NCBI RefSeq assembly: GCF_900110925.1 | Contig: NZ_FOFP01000001.1 | Span: 496,001 to 560,000 of the forward strand | Reading direction: 5' to 3' | Source: Pseudomonas cuatrocienegasensis | GTDB taxonomy: Bacteria; Pseudomonadota; Gammaproteobacteria; Pseudomonadales; Pseudomonadaceae | DNA: 64,000 nt | Shown here: positions 10,344-18,625 of the stretch, piece by piece | How positions within the stretch are numbered: position 1 is the first letter of the stretch | Layout: each line of letters starts with the position of its first letter | Program-made: the position numbers and the translations under genes | Notes under the pieces: model-generated | Databases searched by the model: none | What the model was told of the DNA's origin: nothing | What the model saw: only the letters and a program-made list of their open reading frames with translations

Positions 10344-10706
10344 TAGGGTCTGTTCCCGTTTCGTTCGCGGCCGCGCCGGAGCCAGTTTTAGCGCGAGGCA
10401 AGGCACGAGATGCGAGGTTTGCTCAGCACATCCCTGTGCTTCACCCCTTCGGGGCTACGCGCAAAAACGCTCCTGGCGTTTTTGTAGTGGGCTAAATGAG
10501 CCATCGAGAAACGCAGCATCGCGCTAAAACGGGCCCGGCCCTATGGGTTGTGCGCAAAATCTCGCCATGCGTTGTTGGAGGACTTGGCAAGGGAACGACG
10601 TGGACGGCGAGTCCATTCCCTGCGTCCTCCGCCTAGCGGAGCGCCGCCCGGCCTGGCGAAATTTTTCGCGGCAACGCGGCTAGCGACGAAACGGGAACAG
10701 ACCCTA
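10344..10706. mobile_element. MITE-like element, copy A (non-coding)
   Basis: The ends are a perfect 20-bp inverted repeat, tagggtctgttcccgtttcg at 10344-10363 and its complement at 10687-10706. The core begins GGGTCTGTT and is flanked by TA on both sides, which could be a 2-bp target duplication. It is related over nearly its whole length to copies at 17655-17938 and 62308-62576. It differs by about 60 extra bases in the left internal loop (about 10437-10487), and has a longer right loop. The right end stops 29 bp before the pdxB ATG. It carries no gene of its own. The rest of the 10250-10735 gap shows nothing else. Confidence 0.82.
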
Positions 10707-10735
10707 GAATCATCGCCCGGATTACGGAGCCTGCC

Positions 10736-11881
10736 ATGCACATTGTCGCCGATGAAAACATTCCCCTGCTCGAGGCCTGCTTCGCACGCTTCGGCCGTAT
10801 CAGCCGGCACCCCGGTCGTACCATCGACCGAGCCGCCCTGGGCGATGCCGAGGTGTTGCTGGTGCGCTCGGTGACGCAGGTTGACCGGGCGCTACTCGAA
10901 GGCAGCCAGGTACGCTTTGTCGGTACCTGCACCATCGGCACGGACCATCTGGATCTGGCCTACCTGGAGCAGGCTGGCATCGCCTGGGCCAGTGCGCCGG
11001 GCTGCAACGCCCGGGGGGTGGTCGACTATGTGCTGGGCAGCTTGCTGGTCTTGGCCGAAGACGAAGGACTCGACCTGGCTGAACGGACTTACGGGATTGT
11101 CGGCGCCGGGCAGGTCGGCAGTCGCCTGGCCAAGGTATTGCGAGGCCTGGGCTGGACGGTCAAGGTCTGTGACCCGCCGCGTCAGGCGGCTGAGGGTGGG
11201 GCGTTTGTCGCGCTGGAGGAAATTCTGACGAGCTGCGATGTGATCAGCCTGCACACCCCACTTACCCGTGAAGGCGCCTGGCCGACCTGGCATCTGCTGG
11301 GTGCCGAACAACTGGCAAGGCTGCGGCCAGGCGCCTGGCTGATCAATGCCAGCCGCGGTGCGGTAGTCGATAACCCGGCACTCTGCGCCACCCTGCAAGC
11401 GCGCAGCGACCTGCGTGCGGTGCTGGATGTCTGGGAGGGCGAGCCACTGGCCGATCCTGAGTTGGCCGCGCGCTGCCGACTGGCGACCCCGCATATTGCC
11501 GGCTACAGCCTGGACGGCAAGCTGCGCGGCACATTGCAGATTCTGCAGGCTTACTGTGAGGTGCTGGGCGAGCCTGCGCCGGTGTTGCCGGAGCTACCTG
11601 CGCCCTGGCTCGGCGAGATCGGCCTCAGCGGTGATGCTGATCCGGCCTGGGCGCTGAGCACCCTGTGTCGTGCGGTGTATGACCCACGGCGCGACGATGC
11701 GGATTTTCGTCGCAGCCTGGTTGGGGATGACGCGCAGCGGCGTGCGGCATTCGACCGTTTGCGCAAGCACTACCCGATGCGCCGCGAGACCGACGGGCTG
11801 AATATGGTACTCGCGGGGCAGTCGCCAAAGCTGCAGGCGCTGGTTGAAGCTCTCGGCGCTCGGTGCACTATTGCTGATTGA
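10736..11881 (+). CDS. pdxB: erythronate-4-phosphate dehydrogenase
   Basis: A 381-residue NAD-dependent D-2-hydroxyacid dehydrogenase family enzyme, the second step of the DXP-dependent pyridoxal phosphate pathway. It starts [16 protein letters not shown] as PdxB does, has the NAD-binding [13 protein letters not shown], the Arg of [10 protein letters not shown], and the catalytic His in [16 protein letters not shown]. It keeps the extra C-terminal PdxB dimerisation domain (about 290-381), so it is full length. The start codon has ACGGAG nearby. Promoter: TAGAAT at 10705-10710 straddles the end of element copy A, so the element may influence transcription. Confidence 0.96.
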   Translation: MHIVADENIPLLEACFARFGRISRHPGRTIDRAALGDAEVLLVRSVTQVDRALLEGSQVRFVGTCTIGTDHLDLAYLEQAGIAWASAPGCNARGVVDYVLGSLLVLAEDEGLDLAERTYGIVGAGQVGSRLAKVLRGLGWTVKVCDPPRQAAEGGAFVALEEILTSCDVISLHTPLTREGAWPTWHLLGAEQLARLRPGAWLINASRGAVVDNPALCATLQARSDLRAVLDVWEGEPLADPELAARCRLATPHIAGYSLDGKLRGTLQILQAYCEVLGEPAPVLPELPAPWLGEIGLSGDADPAWALSTLCRAVYDPRRDDADFRRSLVGDDAQRRAAFDRLRKHYPMRRETDGLNMVLAGQSPKLQALVEALGARCTIAD

Positions 11882-11888
11882 CGGCCTG

Positions 11889-12056
11889 TCAGTCGGCTGC
11901 GGGCGCGTCCTGCTCCAGTTCACTGCAGGCGCGTTGCACCATGTCTTCGGTGATAGGGATTTCGCGGCCCTGCTCGTCGATGATCGCGCCGCCCAGTGGG
12001 GCATCCGGGGGCAGGGGCGAGGTCCAGTTATCAGTGGGTGGAGTGGACGGGGTCAT
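11889..12056 (-). CDS. small conserved-looking protein of 55 residues
   Basis: The reading frame codes for 55 residues starting MTPSTPPTDNWTSPLPPDAP and ending QDAPAAD. The centre is GGAIIDEQGREIPITEDMVQ and a short amphipathic helix RACSELE. There is no signal peptide or membrane segment. GAGGA lies seven bases before the ATG on the minus strand. Codon use fits the neighbours. From memory, very similar small proteins of unknown function occur in other pseudomonads. It is convergent with pdxB (7 bp between stops) and divergent from the NAD-kinase-like gene. Function unknown. Confidence 0.72.
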   Translation of the reverse strand: MTPSTPPTDNWTSPLPPDAPLGGAIIDEQGREIPITEDMVQRACSELEQDAPAAD

Positions 12057-12206
12057 GGGCTAATCCTCTGCGGGGGACGTTTTTTGCTATGTCGTATGCC
12101 CGTATAAGCCGCCTGGTGGCTGCGTACTGGTGGGCATTGGTTTGCCACTGTGCCAAAAAAAGCCGGGACTTGAAAAGAACGGCTGATGATTTCGAATGAG
12201 GTGCTT

Positions 12207-13322
12207 ATGCCGTTGTTTCACATTGGCTTGATCGTCAACCCGCTGGCTGGTGTGGGTGGCCCTGCCGGTTTCAAGGGCAGTGACGGTATGGCCGAGGCGG
12301 CGCTGGCAGCGGGTGTCGAGCCACGTGCGGCGGAGCGTACGCGCACGGCGCTGGAGGTCTTGCTGCCACTGCGTGAGCGTTTGCTGTTCCGCACCTTCGC
12401 CGGTGCCATGGGCGCGGAGTTGCTGACTGAAATGGGCTTTGCCCATGAGGTGCTGGGCATCTCTGCAGGTGCGGTCAGCCACGCCAGCGATACGCGCCTG
12501 GCGGTGCAGCGTTTGCAGGAGGCCGGGGTGGCGTTGCTGCTGTTCGCGGGCGGTGACGGCACTGCCCGCGATGTGGCCGAAGCGGTAAGCGAAGGTCAGC
12601 CGGTGCTGGGCATTCCGGCCGGGGTGAAGATCCAGTCGGGGGTCTACGCCATCAGCCCGCGTGCCGCTGGCGAGCTTACCCGGCGGCTGGTCGAGGGTGG
12701 GCTGGTGCGCCTGGCCAGCGGTGAGGTGCGCGACCTGGATGAAGCGGCCCTGCGCGACGGCCGGGTCGCCTCGCGCTGGTTCGGTGAGCTGACGGTGCCG
12801 CAAGAAGGCGGCTACCTGCAGCAGGTCAAGCAAGGAGGTGTGGAGTCCGAAGAACTGGTGCTGGCCGATCTCGCTGCCTGGCTGGAAGCGGATTGGCAGC
12901 CGGGTGTGCGCTACGTGTTCGGCCCTGGCTCGACCCTGCATGGCCTGGCGCAGAATCTGGGGCTGGAAACCACACTGCTCGGCGTCGACGTGGTCGAGGA
13001 TGGCCGGGTGATTGCCCATGACGTCAGTGAGGCTGAGCTGTTCGCCCTGGTCGCGGGCACGCCGAGTTACCTGCTGGTCACGGCTATTGGCGGCCAGGGC
13101 CATATCATCGGCCGTGGTAATCAGCAGATCAGCCCGCGTGTACTGCGCTCTATCGGCCTGGAGCGTCTGCGGGTGGTGGCCACCAAACGCAAGCTGAGCA
13201 CCCTGGAGGGACGGCCATTGCTGGTGGACAGCGGCGAGATAGTGCTGGACGACGCCTTCCCCGATGCAGTGCGGGTGTGGACTGGCTATAAGGAAGAGCT
13301 GCTGTATCCCCTGAGCCGATAG
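12207..13322 (+). CDS. ATP-NAD kinase family protein (COG3199/AcoX-like)
   Basis: A 371-residue protein with the diacylglycerol/NAD kinase fold. The N-terminal strand FHIGLIVNPLAGVGG and the nucleotide motif FAGGDGTARDVAE (GGDG) are clear, followed by GIPAGVKIQSGVYA. This marks the COG3199 branch, longer than housekeeping NadK and sometimes linked to acetoin genes. Whether it phosphorylates NAD or another diol is unknown. The start at 12207 is preferred because GAGGTG (12198-12203) precedes it by three bases; an in-frame ATG at 12186 lacks a site. The DUF1287 gene follows after nine bases, so the two are probably co-transcribed. Confidence 0.82.
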   Translation: MPLFHIGLIVNPLAGVGGPAGFKGSDGMAEAALAAGVEPRAAERTRTALEVLLPLRERLLFRTFAGAMGAELLTEMGFAHEVLGISAGAVSHASDTRLAVQRLQEAGVALLLFAGGDGTARDVAEAVSEGQPVLGIPAGVKIQSGVYAISPRAAGELTRRLVEGGLVRLASGEVRDLDEAALRDGRVASRWFGELTVPQEGGYLQQVKQGGVESEELVLADLAAWLEADWQPGVRYVFGPGSTLHGLAQNLGLETTLLGVDVVEDGRVIAHDVSEAELFALVAGTPSYLLVTAIGGQGHIIGRGNQQISPRVLRSIGLERLRVVATKRKLSTLEGRPLLVDSGEIVLDDAFPDAVRVWTGYKEELLYPLSR

Positions 13323-13331
13323 GAGGTCGCG

Positions 13332-13922
13332 ATGCGGATGATCTGGGTGTTGCTCGGTGGCTTGCTGGCGTTTGCCGCGCAGGCCATCGAGCCGGACAAG
13401 CTGGTGCTGGCGGCGCGCGAGCAGGTGGGGGTAACCCTCGGCTACGATCCGGCTTATCGTCGCCTGGCCTATCCCGCTGGTGACGTGCCACTGGCAACTG
13501 GGGTGTGCACCGATGTGGTGATCCGCGCCCTGCGCCAGCAGGGGCTGGATCTGCAGGAGGCGGTACACCGCGATATGCGCGGTAATTTCGCTGCTTACCC
13601 GAAGAACTGGGGGCTAAGCCGTCCCGACACCAATATCGACCACCGCCGGGTTCCCAACCTGATGACCTGGTTCACACGCCAAGGCTGGGCGCTGCCCATT
13701 GCGCGGGAGGCGGGCGCTTATCGTGCTGGCGATATCGTCGCCTGGGACCTGGGCGGCGGCCTGACCCATATCGGCATTCTTAGCGACCGGCATAGCGCCT
13801 CGGGCGTGCCGCTGGTGCTGCACAATATCGGTCGGGGTACTCAAGAGGAGGACATCCTCTTCGTCTACCGGGTGATCGGCCATTACCGCTATGCCAGTCA
13901 GCAGGCAGGGAACCAGACATGA
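13332..13922 (+). CDS. DUF1287 secreted protein (NlpC/P60-like fold)
   Basis: A 196-residue protein with a signal peptide MRMIWVLLGGLLAFAAQA. The mature part has CTDVVIRALRQQGLDL, an invariant-looking Cys-Thr-Asp, then DTNIDHRRVPNL and GDIVAWDLGGGLTHIGIL. The Cys and the late His are spaced as in NlpC/P60-type cysteine hydrolases, so periplasmic cell-wall amidase or peptidase activity is plausible but unproven. AGGAGG lies directly before the ATG. It overlaps the next gene by four bases (ATGA), which implies coupled translation with the DCC protein. Confidence 0.85.
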   Translation: MRMIWVLLGGLLAFAAQAIEPDKLVLAAREQVGVTLGYDPAYRRLAYPAGDVPLATGVCTDVVIRALRQQGLDLQEAVHRDMRGNFAAYPKNWGLSRPDTNIDHRRVPNLMTWFTRQGWALPIAREAGAYRAGDIVAWDLGGGLTHIGILSDRHSASGVPLVLHNIGRGTQEEDILFVYRVIGHYRYASQQAGNQT

Positions 13923-14353
13923 CCGAGCAACATCTGCCACCCGGCCTACGCGCGGGCGAGTCCGTAGTGCTGTTCGACGGCGTTTGCAAGCTGTGCAATG
14001 GCTGGGCGCGGTTCTTGATCCGTCACGATAATCGCCGCCATTTCCGCCTTGCGTCGGTGCAGTCGCCCCAGGGGCAGGCGCTGTTGGTCTGGGCAGGGTT
14101 GCCCACCGAGCGCTTCGATACGATGGCATTGATCGACGACGGTCAGCTGCTGGTGCGATCTGATGCGCTACTGCGCATCCTCGCGCAACTGCCTGGGCCC
14201 TGGCGCATGCTGGCCTTGCTACGTTTTATCCCCAGGCCACTGCGCGACTGGTGCTACGACCGCATTGCGCTGAACCGTTATCAGCTATTCGGTCGTCATT
14301 CGCAGTGTCTACTGCCGACCGCTGATCACGCCGAGCGCTTTTTGCATGACTGA
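13919..14353 (+). CDS. DCC-family thiol-disulfide oxidoreductase-like protein (DUF393)
   Basis: A 144-residue protein with the DUF393 signature VVLFDGVCKLCNGWARF, a DGVCxxC motif giving a CxxC pair near residues 23-26 in a thioredoxin-like fold. It has no signal peptide. The family is named for a DxxCxxC motif and predicted redox activity; the biological role is unknown. The overlap of four bases with the DUF1287 gene suggests an operon that starts at the NAD-kinase-like gene. An open frame continues in the same frame just after the stop (see 14369-14566). Confidence 0.85.
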   Translation: MTEQHLPPGLRAGESVVLFDGVCKLCNGWARFLIRHDNRRHFRLASVQSPQGQALLVWAGLPTERFDTMALIDDGQLLVRSDALLRILAQLPGPWRMLALLRFIPRPLRDWCYDRIALNRYQLFGRHSQCLLPTADHAERFLHD

Positions 14354-14368
14354 TCGGCGCAGGGTCTG

Positions 14369-14566
14369 TTGCTGGTTGGCGTGCGCAGCCGGCGCTGGCC
14401 ATTGTTGCTGGCAGGTGTGGTATTGATTCTGCTGCTCCTTGATGTACTGCTGCTGAGCCCCCATCTGTTGGTTCAGGCGTTCAATCCGTTATCCACCAAC
14501 CTGGCCGCACTGGCACTCTGTGCTGTGGCCTGGCTGGCCGAAGCGCCGACATCTTCCGATTCCTAA
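14369..14566 (+). CDS. possible small membrane protein (in frame after the DCC gene)
   Basis: An open frame of up to 65 residues from a TTG codon, in the same frame as the preceding DCC gene and starting just after its TGA. It has one strong hydrophobic helix (PLLLAGVVLILLLLDVLLL) and a second weaker one (NLAALALCAVAWLA). No ATG start exists; GTG at 14381 is an alternative. The first ~30 bases resemble the left end of the MITE-like element seen elsewhere in the window. It fills the gap to the ABC exporter. It could be a real small protein, a 3' extension lost by a stop codon, or chance. Confidence 0.35.
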   Translation: MLVGVRSRRWPLLLAGVVLILLLLDVLLLSPHLLVQAFNPLSTNLAALALCAVAWLAEAPTSSDS

Positions 14567-14583
14567 CGCCGCAGCGAGACAGC

Positions 14584-16347
14584 ATGTCTTCGATCCTTTC
14601 CTCCCGCCAGCGTGGTGCCTTGCGCCTGGCTTGGCGCTTTATCGCGCCGTATCGTTTGCGTGTGCTCGGCGCATTGCTGGCGCTGCTGTTTACCGCGGCG
14701 ATCACGCTGTCCATGGGCCAGGGCATCAAGCTGTTGGTCGATCAGGGCCTGGCTACCCAGTCGCCAGCGGCGCTGCGCCAGTCGATCGGGCTGTTTTTCG
14801 TCTTGGTGTTGGCCCTGGCGCTGGGCACCTTCGCGCGTTTTTACCTGGTGTCCTGGCTGGGTGAGCGCTTTGTTGCCGATATTCGCCGGCGCGTTTTCGA
14901 TCACCTGGTCGAACTGCATCCAGGCTTCTATGAAGATAACCGCAGCTCGGAAATTCAATCGCGCCTGACCGCCGATACCACGCTGTTGCAGTCGGTGATC
15001 GGCTCGTCGTTGTCGATGGCTCTGCGCAACCTGATCATGCTGGTCGGCGGCAGCGTGCTGCTGATGGTGACCAACCCCAAGCTCAGCGGCATCGTGCTGG
15101 CCGCGTTGCCCCTGGTGGTCGCGCCGATTCTGCTGTTCGGTCGGCGCGTGCGCGCGCTGTCGCGGCAGAGTCAGGACCGGGTCGCGGATGTCGGCAGCTA
15201 TGTTGGCGAAGCGCTTGGGCAGATCCGCACCGTGCAGGCGTACAACCATCAGGCGGAAGACGTGCGGCGCTTTGCCCTGTCCGCCGAGGCGGCATTCGAC
15301 ACTGCGCGCAAGCGTATTGCCCAGCGCGCCTGGCTGATCACCGTGGTGATTGTCCTGGTGCTGGGTGCCGTTGGGGTGATGCTCTGGGTGGGTGGCATGG
15401 ACGTGATCGCCGGGCGTATATCCGGTGGTGAGCTGGCCGCTTTTGTCTTCTACAGCCTGATCGTCGGCTCATCCTTCGGCACCCTGAGCGAGGTGATTGG
15501 CGAGTTGCAACGTGCCGCTGGCGCCGCCGAGCGGATTGCCGAGTTGTTGCAGGCGCGCAGTGTGATCACCGCCCCGGCGGATGATCTGCGCCGCCTGGTG
15601 CATCCAGTGCGCGGCGCCATTGCCTTCGAGCAGGTCGGCTTTGCCTACCCCTCGCGGCCCGGGCAGCCCGCGTTGACACAGATTGATCTGCAGATTGAGC
15701 CGGGAGAAACCCTGGCGCTGGTTGGGCCCTCGGGGGCGGGCAAGTCGACGCTGTTCGAGTTGTTGCTGCGCTTTTATGACCCGCAGCAGGGGCGCATCCT
15801 GCTCGACGGCGAGCCGATCCGGCAGCTCGATCCCCATGACTTGCGCCGGGCGTTTGCCTGGGTTTCGCAAAACCCCGCGCTGTTCTTCGGCTCGGTGGAA
15901 GACAACATTCGCTATGGCCGGCCCAGCGCCAGCCAGGCCGAGGTGGAGGCTGCGGCGCGGGCGGCACACGCCCATGACTTTATCGTCGCCATGCCCCAGG
16001 GCTACCAGACTCACCTGGGTGATGGTGGCCTCGGCCTTTCCGGCGGGCAGCGCCAACGCCTAGCGATTGCCCGTGCGCTACTGGCCGATACCCCGGTGCT
16101 GCTGCTCGACGAGGCGACCAGCGCCCTGGATGCGGAAAGCGAGCACCTGATCCAGCAGGCGCTGCCCTCGTTGATGGCCGGCCGCACCACCCTGGTGATC
16201 GCCCATCGCCTGGCTACGGTGAAGCGCGCCGATCGGATTGCGGTGATCGACCAGGGGCGTCTGGTGGCCATCGGGCGACATGCCGAGCTGCTGATCAGCA
16301 GTCCGCTGTACGCGCGATTGGCTGCGTTGCAGTTTGCTGCGGACTAG
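14584..16347 (+). CDS. ABC-type exporter, fused permease and ATPase (MsbA-like)
   Basis: A 587-residue half-transporter that works as a homodimer in the inner membrane. Six helices (about 20-310) form the exporter-type transmembrane domain. The ATPase domain (about 345-587) has Walker A GPSGAGKST, the Q-loop AWVSQNP, signature LSGGQRQRLAIARALL, Walker B PVLLLDEATSALD and the H-loop VIAHRLATV. All catalytic residues are present. The likely substrate class is lipid or drug; the sequence does not decide. MsbA itself is essential and linked to lpxK, which is absent here. The gene overlaps the end of rhtA by four bases, tail to tail. Confidence 0.9.
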   Translation: MSSILSSRQRGALRLAWRFIAPYRLRVLGALLALLFTAAITLSMGQGIKLLVDQGLATQSPAALRQSIGLFFVLVLALALGTFARFYLVSWLGERFVADIRRRVFDHLVELHPGFYEDNRSSEIQSRLTADTTLLQSVIGSSLSMALRNLIMLVGGSVLLMVTNPKLSGIVLAALPLVVAPILLFGRRVRALSRQSQDRVADVGSYVGEALGQIRTVQAYNHQAEDVRRFALSAEAAFDTARKRIAQRAWLITVVIVLVLGAVGVMLWVGGMDVIAGRISGGELAAFVFYSLIVGSSFGTLSEVIGELQRAAGAAERIAELLQARSVITAPADDLRRLVHPVRGAIAFEQVGFAYPSRPGQPALTQIDLQIEPGETLALVGPSGAGKSTLFELLLRFYDPQQGRILLDGEPIRQLDPHDLRRAFAWVSQNPALFFGSVEDNIRYGRPSASQAEVEAAARAAHAHDFIVAMPQGYQTHLGDGGLGLSGGQRQRLAIARALLADTPVLLLDEATSALDAESEHLIQQALPSLMAGRTTLVIAHRLATVKRADRIAVIDQGRLVAIGRHAELLISSPLYARLAALQFAAD

Positions 16348-17222
16348 TCATGGACGATGGGCTGGGCCTTGCCGCGCAGGGTCGCTGCCGCGCCGCTCGA
16401 GGCGGCGATAATGGCGGCAATGGCCAGCCATTGATTGAATGACAGGCGCTCACTGAGAAACAGCAGGCCCGACAGCGCGGCGATGGCCGGCTCCATGCTC
16501 ATCAGCACGCTGAAAGTGCGCGCGGGCAGGCGGGTCAGGGCGATCATTTCCAGGCTGTAGGGCAGGGCCGAGGACAGTATGGCGACGGCCACCGCCACTG
16601 GCAGCAAATCCACTGAGAACAGCGCTGTACCGGCCTGCCACAGCCCGATGGGCGCTACCAGCAGGGCGGCGACCAGGGTGCCCAGGGCGACGGTATGGCC
16701 GCCGTGTTCGGCGCCCGCCTTTTGTCCGAAGATGATGTACAGCGCCCAACACAAGCCCGCCGACAACGCCAGCAGCATGCCCATGGGGTCCAGTGGCGTG
16801 CTGTGGACATCGCTGGGCAGCAGCAACCAGAGACCAAACACCGCCAGCACAATCCACACGAAGTCGATCAGCCGGCGTGAGGCGAACAGGGCCAGGGCCA
16901 GAGGGCCGGTGAACTCCAGGGCCACGGCGATGCCCAGTGGTACTGTCTTGAGCGACATGTAGAACAGCAGGTTCATGCCGCCCAATGCCGAACCATAGGC
17001 CAGCAGTGAACGGCACGAGGCCCCGGTCAATCGCGCTCGCCAAGGGCGCATTACCAGCGCCAGGATCAGCGCTGCCAGCACCAGGCGCAGTGCAGTCGTG
17101 CCCTCCGGCCCAATCAGGGGGAACAGCCCTTTGGCCAGGGCTGCGCCGCTCTGGATGGAGGTCATGGCCACCAGCAGCAGGGCAATGGGCAAAAGGATGG
17201 AGGCAGAGCGAACGCTGGGCAT
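16344..17222 (-). CDS. rhtA: threonine/homoserine exporter RhtA (EamA family)
   Basis: A 292-residue inner-membrane exporter with ten predicted helices in two EamA repeats. It closely follows E. coli RhtA, including LLVAMTSIQSGAALAKGLFP, KTVPLGIAVALEFTGPLALA and ALPYSLEMIALTRLPARTFS near the second half. It would export threonine, homoserine and related amino acids. It lies downstream of ppnP on the same strand, but the ppnP terminator at 17255-17280 separates the two, so it probably has its own promoter. It is convergent with the ABC exporter. Confidence 0.9.
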   Translation of the reverse strand: MPSVRSASILLPIALLLVAMTSIQSGAALAKGLFPLIGPEGTTALRLVLAALILALVMRPWRARLTGASCRSLLAYGSALGGMNLLFYMSLKTVPLGIAVALEFTGPLALALFASRRLIDFVWIVLAVFGLWLLLPSDVHSTPLDPMGMLLALSAGLCWALYIIFGQKAGAEHGGHTVALGTLVAALLVAPIGLWQAGTALFSVDLLPVAVAVAILSSALPYSLEMIALTRLPARTFSVLMSMEPAIAALSGLLFLSERLSFNQWLAIAAIIAASSGAAATLRGKAQPIVHD

Positions 17223-17254
17223 GCAAGGAATCCGATCTATTTACGTCCTTAACG

Positions 17255-17280
17255 AAAAAGCCGGCCTGTCGGCCGGCTTT
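17255..17280 (-). terminator. rho-independent terminator of ppnP
   Basis: Perfect hairpin aaagccggcc/ggccggcttt with a GACA-type loop, followed by T5 on the minus strand. It begins 16 bases after the ppnP stop. Confidence 0.88.
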
Positions 17281-17295
17281 CTGGGGCGGGCAAAC

Positions 17296-17577
17296 TCAGC
17301 GGTATTCGCAGAGATAGGCCGTATCGCTGGCAACCTTGAGCTGGAACTTGCTGTTGGCCGGTACGGTGAACTGGCTGCCAGCACTGTAGGTATCCCAGTT
17401 TTCGCTGCCCGGCAGTTTGACCGTCAGGGCGCCTGCAACCACGTGCATGACTTCCAGCTGACTGGTTCCGAACTCGTATTCGCCGGGCGCCATGACGCCC
17501 AGGGTCGCCGGGCCTTCAGCCATGGTGAAGGCGATGGATTTGACGGTGCCGTCGAAGTATTCGTTGACCTTGAACAT
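17296..17577 (-). CDS. ppnP: pyrimidine/purine nucleoside phosphorylase PpnP (YaiE)
   Basis: A 93-residue single-domain cupin. It starts [17 protein letters not shown] and contains [20 protein letters not shown] and a C-terminal CEYR. These match the PpnP (YaiE/DUF1255) family, which splits several nucleosides with phosphate. The length is exact for the family. The start at 17577 is the family start; an in-frame upstream ATG would add 24 unlike residues. The region between it and the exonuclease gene is filled by element copy B. Confidence 0.92.
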   Translation of the reverse strand: MFKVNEYFDGTVKSIAFTMAEGPATLGVMAPGEYEFGTSQLEVMHVVAGALTVKLPGSENWDTYSAGSQFTVPANSKFQLKVASDTAYLCEYR

Positions 17578-17654
17578 CTGCAAGTCCTCGCTAAGGGGCT
17601 GAAAAAGACGGGCAAGTATGCCCAAGCCCCACTCGGTCGTCATCTGCATTTAGC

Positions 17655-17938
17655 TAGGGTCTGTTGACGTTTCGTCGCGAGCCGCGTTGCTGCGAAAAAT
17701 CTCGCCAGGCCGGGCGGCGTTCCGCTAGGCGGAGGACGCAGGTAATGGTTGTTCCCTTGCCAAGTCCTCCAACACCGCATGGCGAAATTTTCCGCGCAAC
17801 CCGCAGGGCCGGGCCCGTTTTAGCGCGATGCTGTGTTTCTCGATGACTCATTTAGCCCACTAAACTTCGCATCTCGTGCCTTGCCTCGCGCTAAAACTGG
17901 CTCCGGCGCGGCCGCGAACGAAACGTCAACAGACCCGA
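17655..17938. mobile_element. MITE-like element, copy B (inverted relative to A and C)
   Basis: Ends TAGGGTCTGTTGACGTTTCG at 17655-17674 and the matching inverted end at about 17919-17938, where the flanking TA has become GA. The interior reads, on the minus strand, like copies A and C. It holds the two internal hairpins, including gttttagcgcga/tcgcgctaaaac and ggaggac/gtcctcc. It is non-coding. Its outer end overlaps the 3' end of the exonuclease gene and supplies its TGA stop. Confidence 0.82.
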
Positions 17939-18474
17939 GGCAATACCAGCGGCAGTAACCGCGCTGTATTGCGTGCATCGTTCAGAGCACGGTGCTGCTG
18001 GCCCTGAAAACTCAGGCCGGCCAGCTGCAAGGCGCTGTGCAAGCCCACAGGTTTAGCTAACTGGCGCGCGGTGGCGAAGGCTTGCTTGAGGTTGAGGTGT
18101 GGGCGCTCGCCGAGCAGGCTGGTCAATTGGTGGCGCTGCCAGTCCTGTGTCAGTTGCTGGAGGTCGTAGTCGCCCCAACTGCTCCAGCCCACCAGGCGCG
18201 GTGCGTGAACCCCCAGCCACTGTTCAAATTGTGGCCAGACAGTCGTAAGTGCAGCGGCGCTGTCGATATTGGCCTGACTGATGTGGGTCAGTTCTCGGCA
18301 AAATGCGGTCAGGTGCGGGCGCCGCAGCGGTTTCACGAAACGCTGGAAATGGTCCACCTCACGGCCATCGGCGGTCACCAGGCAGGCGCCTATCTCGATG
18401 ATCTCCATGTCCGTCAACGGCCAGCCGCCGTCTTCGGTGGTCGCTTCCAAATCGATTACCAGCCAGTGTCCCAT
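17926..18474 (-). CDS. 3'-5' exonuclease, DEDDh family (ERI-1/KapD-like)
   Basis: A 182-residue nuclease with exonuclease motif I VIDLEATT (Asp-Glu), motif II WSSWGDYDLQQL (Asp) and motif III HRALNDARNTARLL (His-Asp). This is the complete DEDDh set. It resembles the ERI-1-type exonucleases annotated as probable nucleases in Pseudomonas. The natural 3' end is altered: the last three residues (RVC) and the TGA are read from the end of element copy B. The original C-terminus may therefore have been a few residues longer or different. The catalytic part is intact. Confidence 0.87.
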   Translation of the reverse strand: MGHWLVIDLEATTEDGGWPLTDMEIIEIGACLVTADGREVDHFQRFVKPLRRPHLTAFCRELTHISQANIDSAAALTTVWPQFEQWLGVHAPRLVGWSSWGDYDLQQLTQDWQRHQLTSLLGERPHLNLKQAFATARQLAKPVGLHSALQLAGLSFQGQQHRALNDARNTARLLPLVLPRVC

Positions 18475-18565
18475 AGGCTCTCCTTTGCACTGGGGCAGTA
18501 TGTAAGTCTTTGCGGATCAGGCAAAGCGCTGTTGAGCATGCTGGGCTACGGGTGCAGAGATCATG

Positions 18566-18596
18566 CCGCTTGCGACGAAACGGCAACAGCCCCTAG
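18566..18596. repeat. solo right end of the MITE-like element
   Basis: ccgcttgcgacgaaacggcaacagcccctag matches the right end of copies A-C (gcgacgaaacg-NNN-aacagaccc-TA), with triplet GCC in the left-end sense. It lies 30 bases before the dehydrogenase start. No left half follows. Confidence 0.65.
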
Positions 18597-18625
18597 TCTG
18601 TCGACCCTGACATTCGGAGGTGTGT

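Noticed and set aside
12087..13568. 493-codon minus-strand frame opposite the NAD-kinase-like gene
   Set aside because: Antisense to a gene with a GGDG kinase motif and proper start; His/Gln-rich translation typical of shadow frames.
17654..17851. Minus-strand frame starting MSHRETQHRAKTGPALRVAR, also present at 62395-62592
   Set aside because: The same sequence recurs only because both lie in copies of the non-coding element. Copy-specific loop changes break the frame length. Not a gene.
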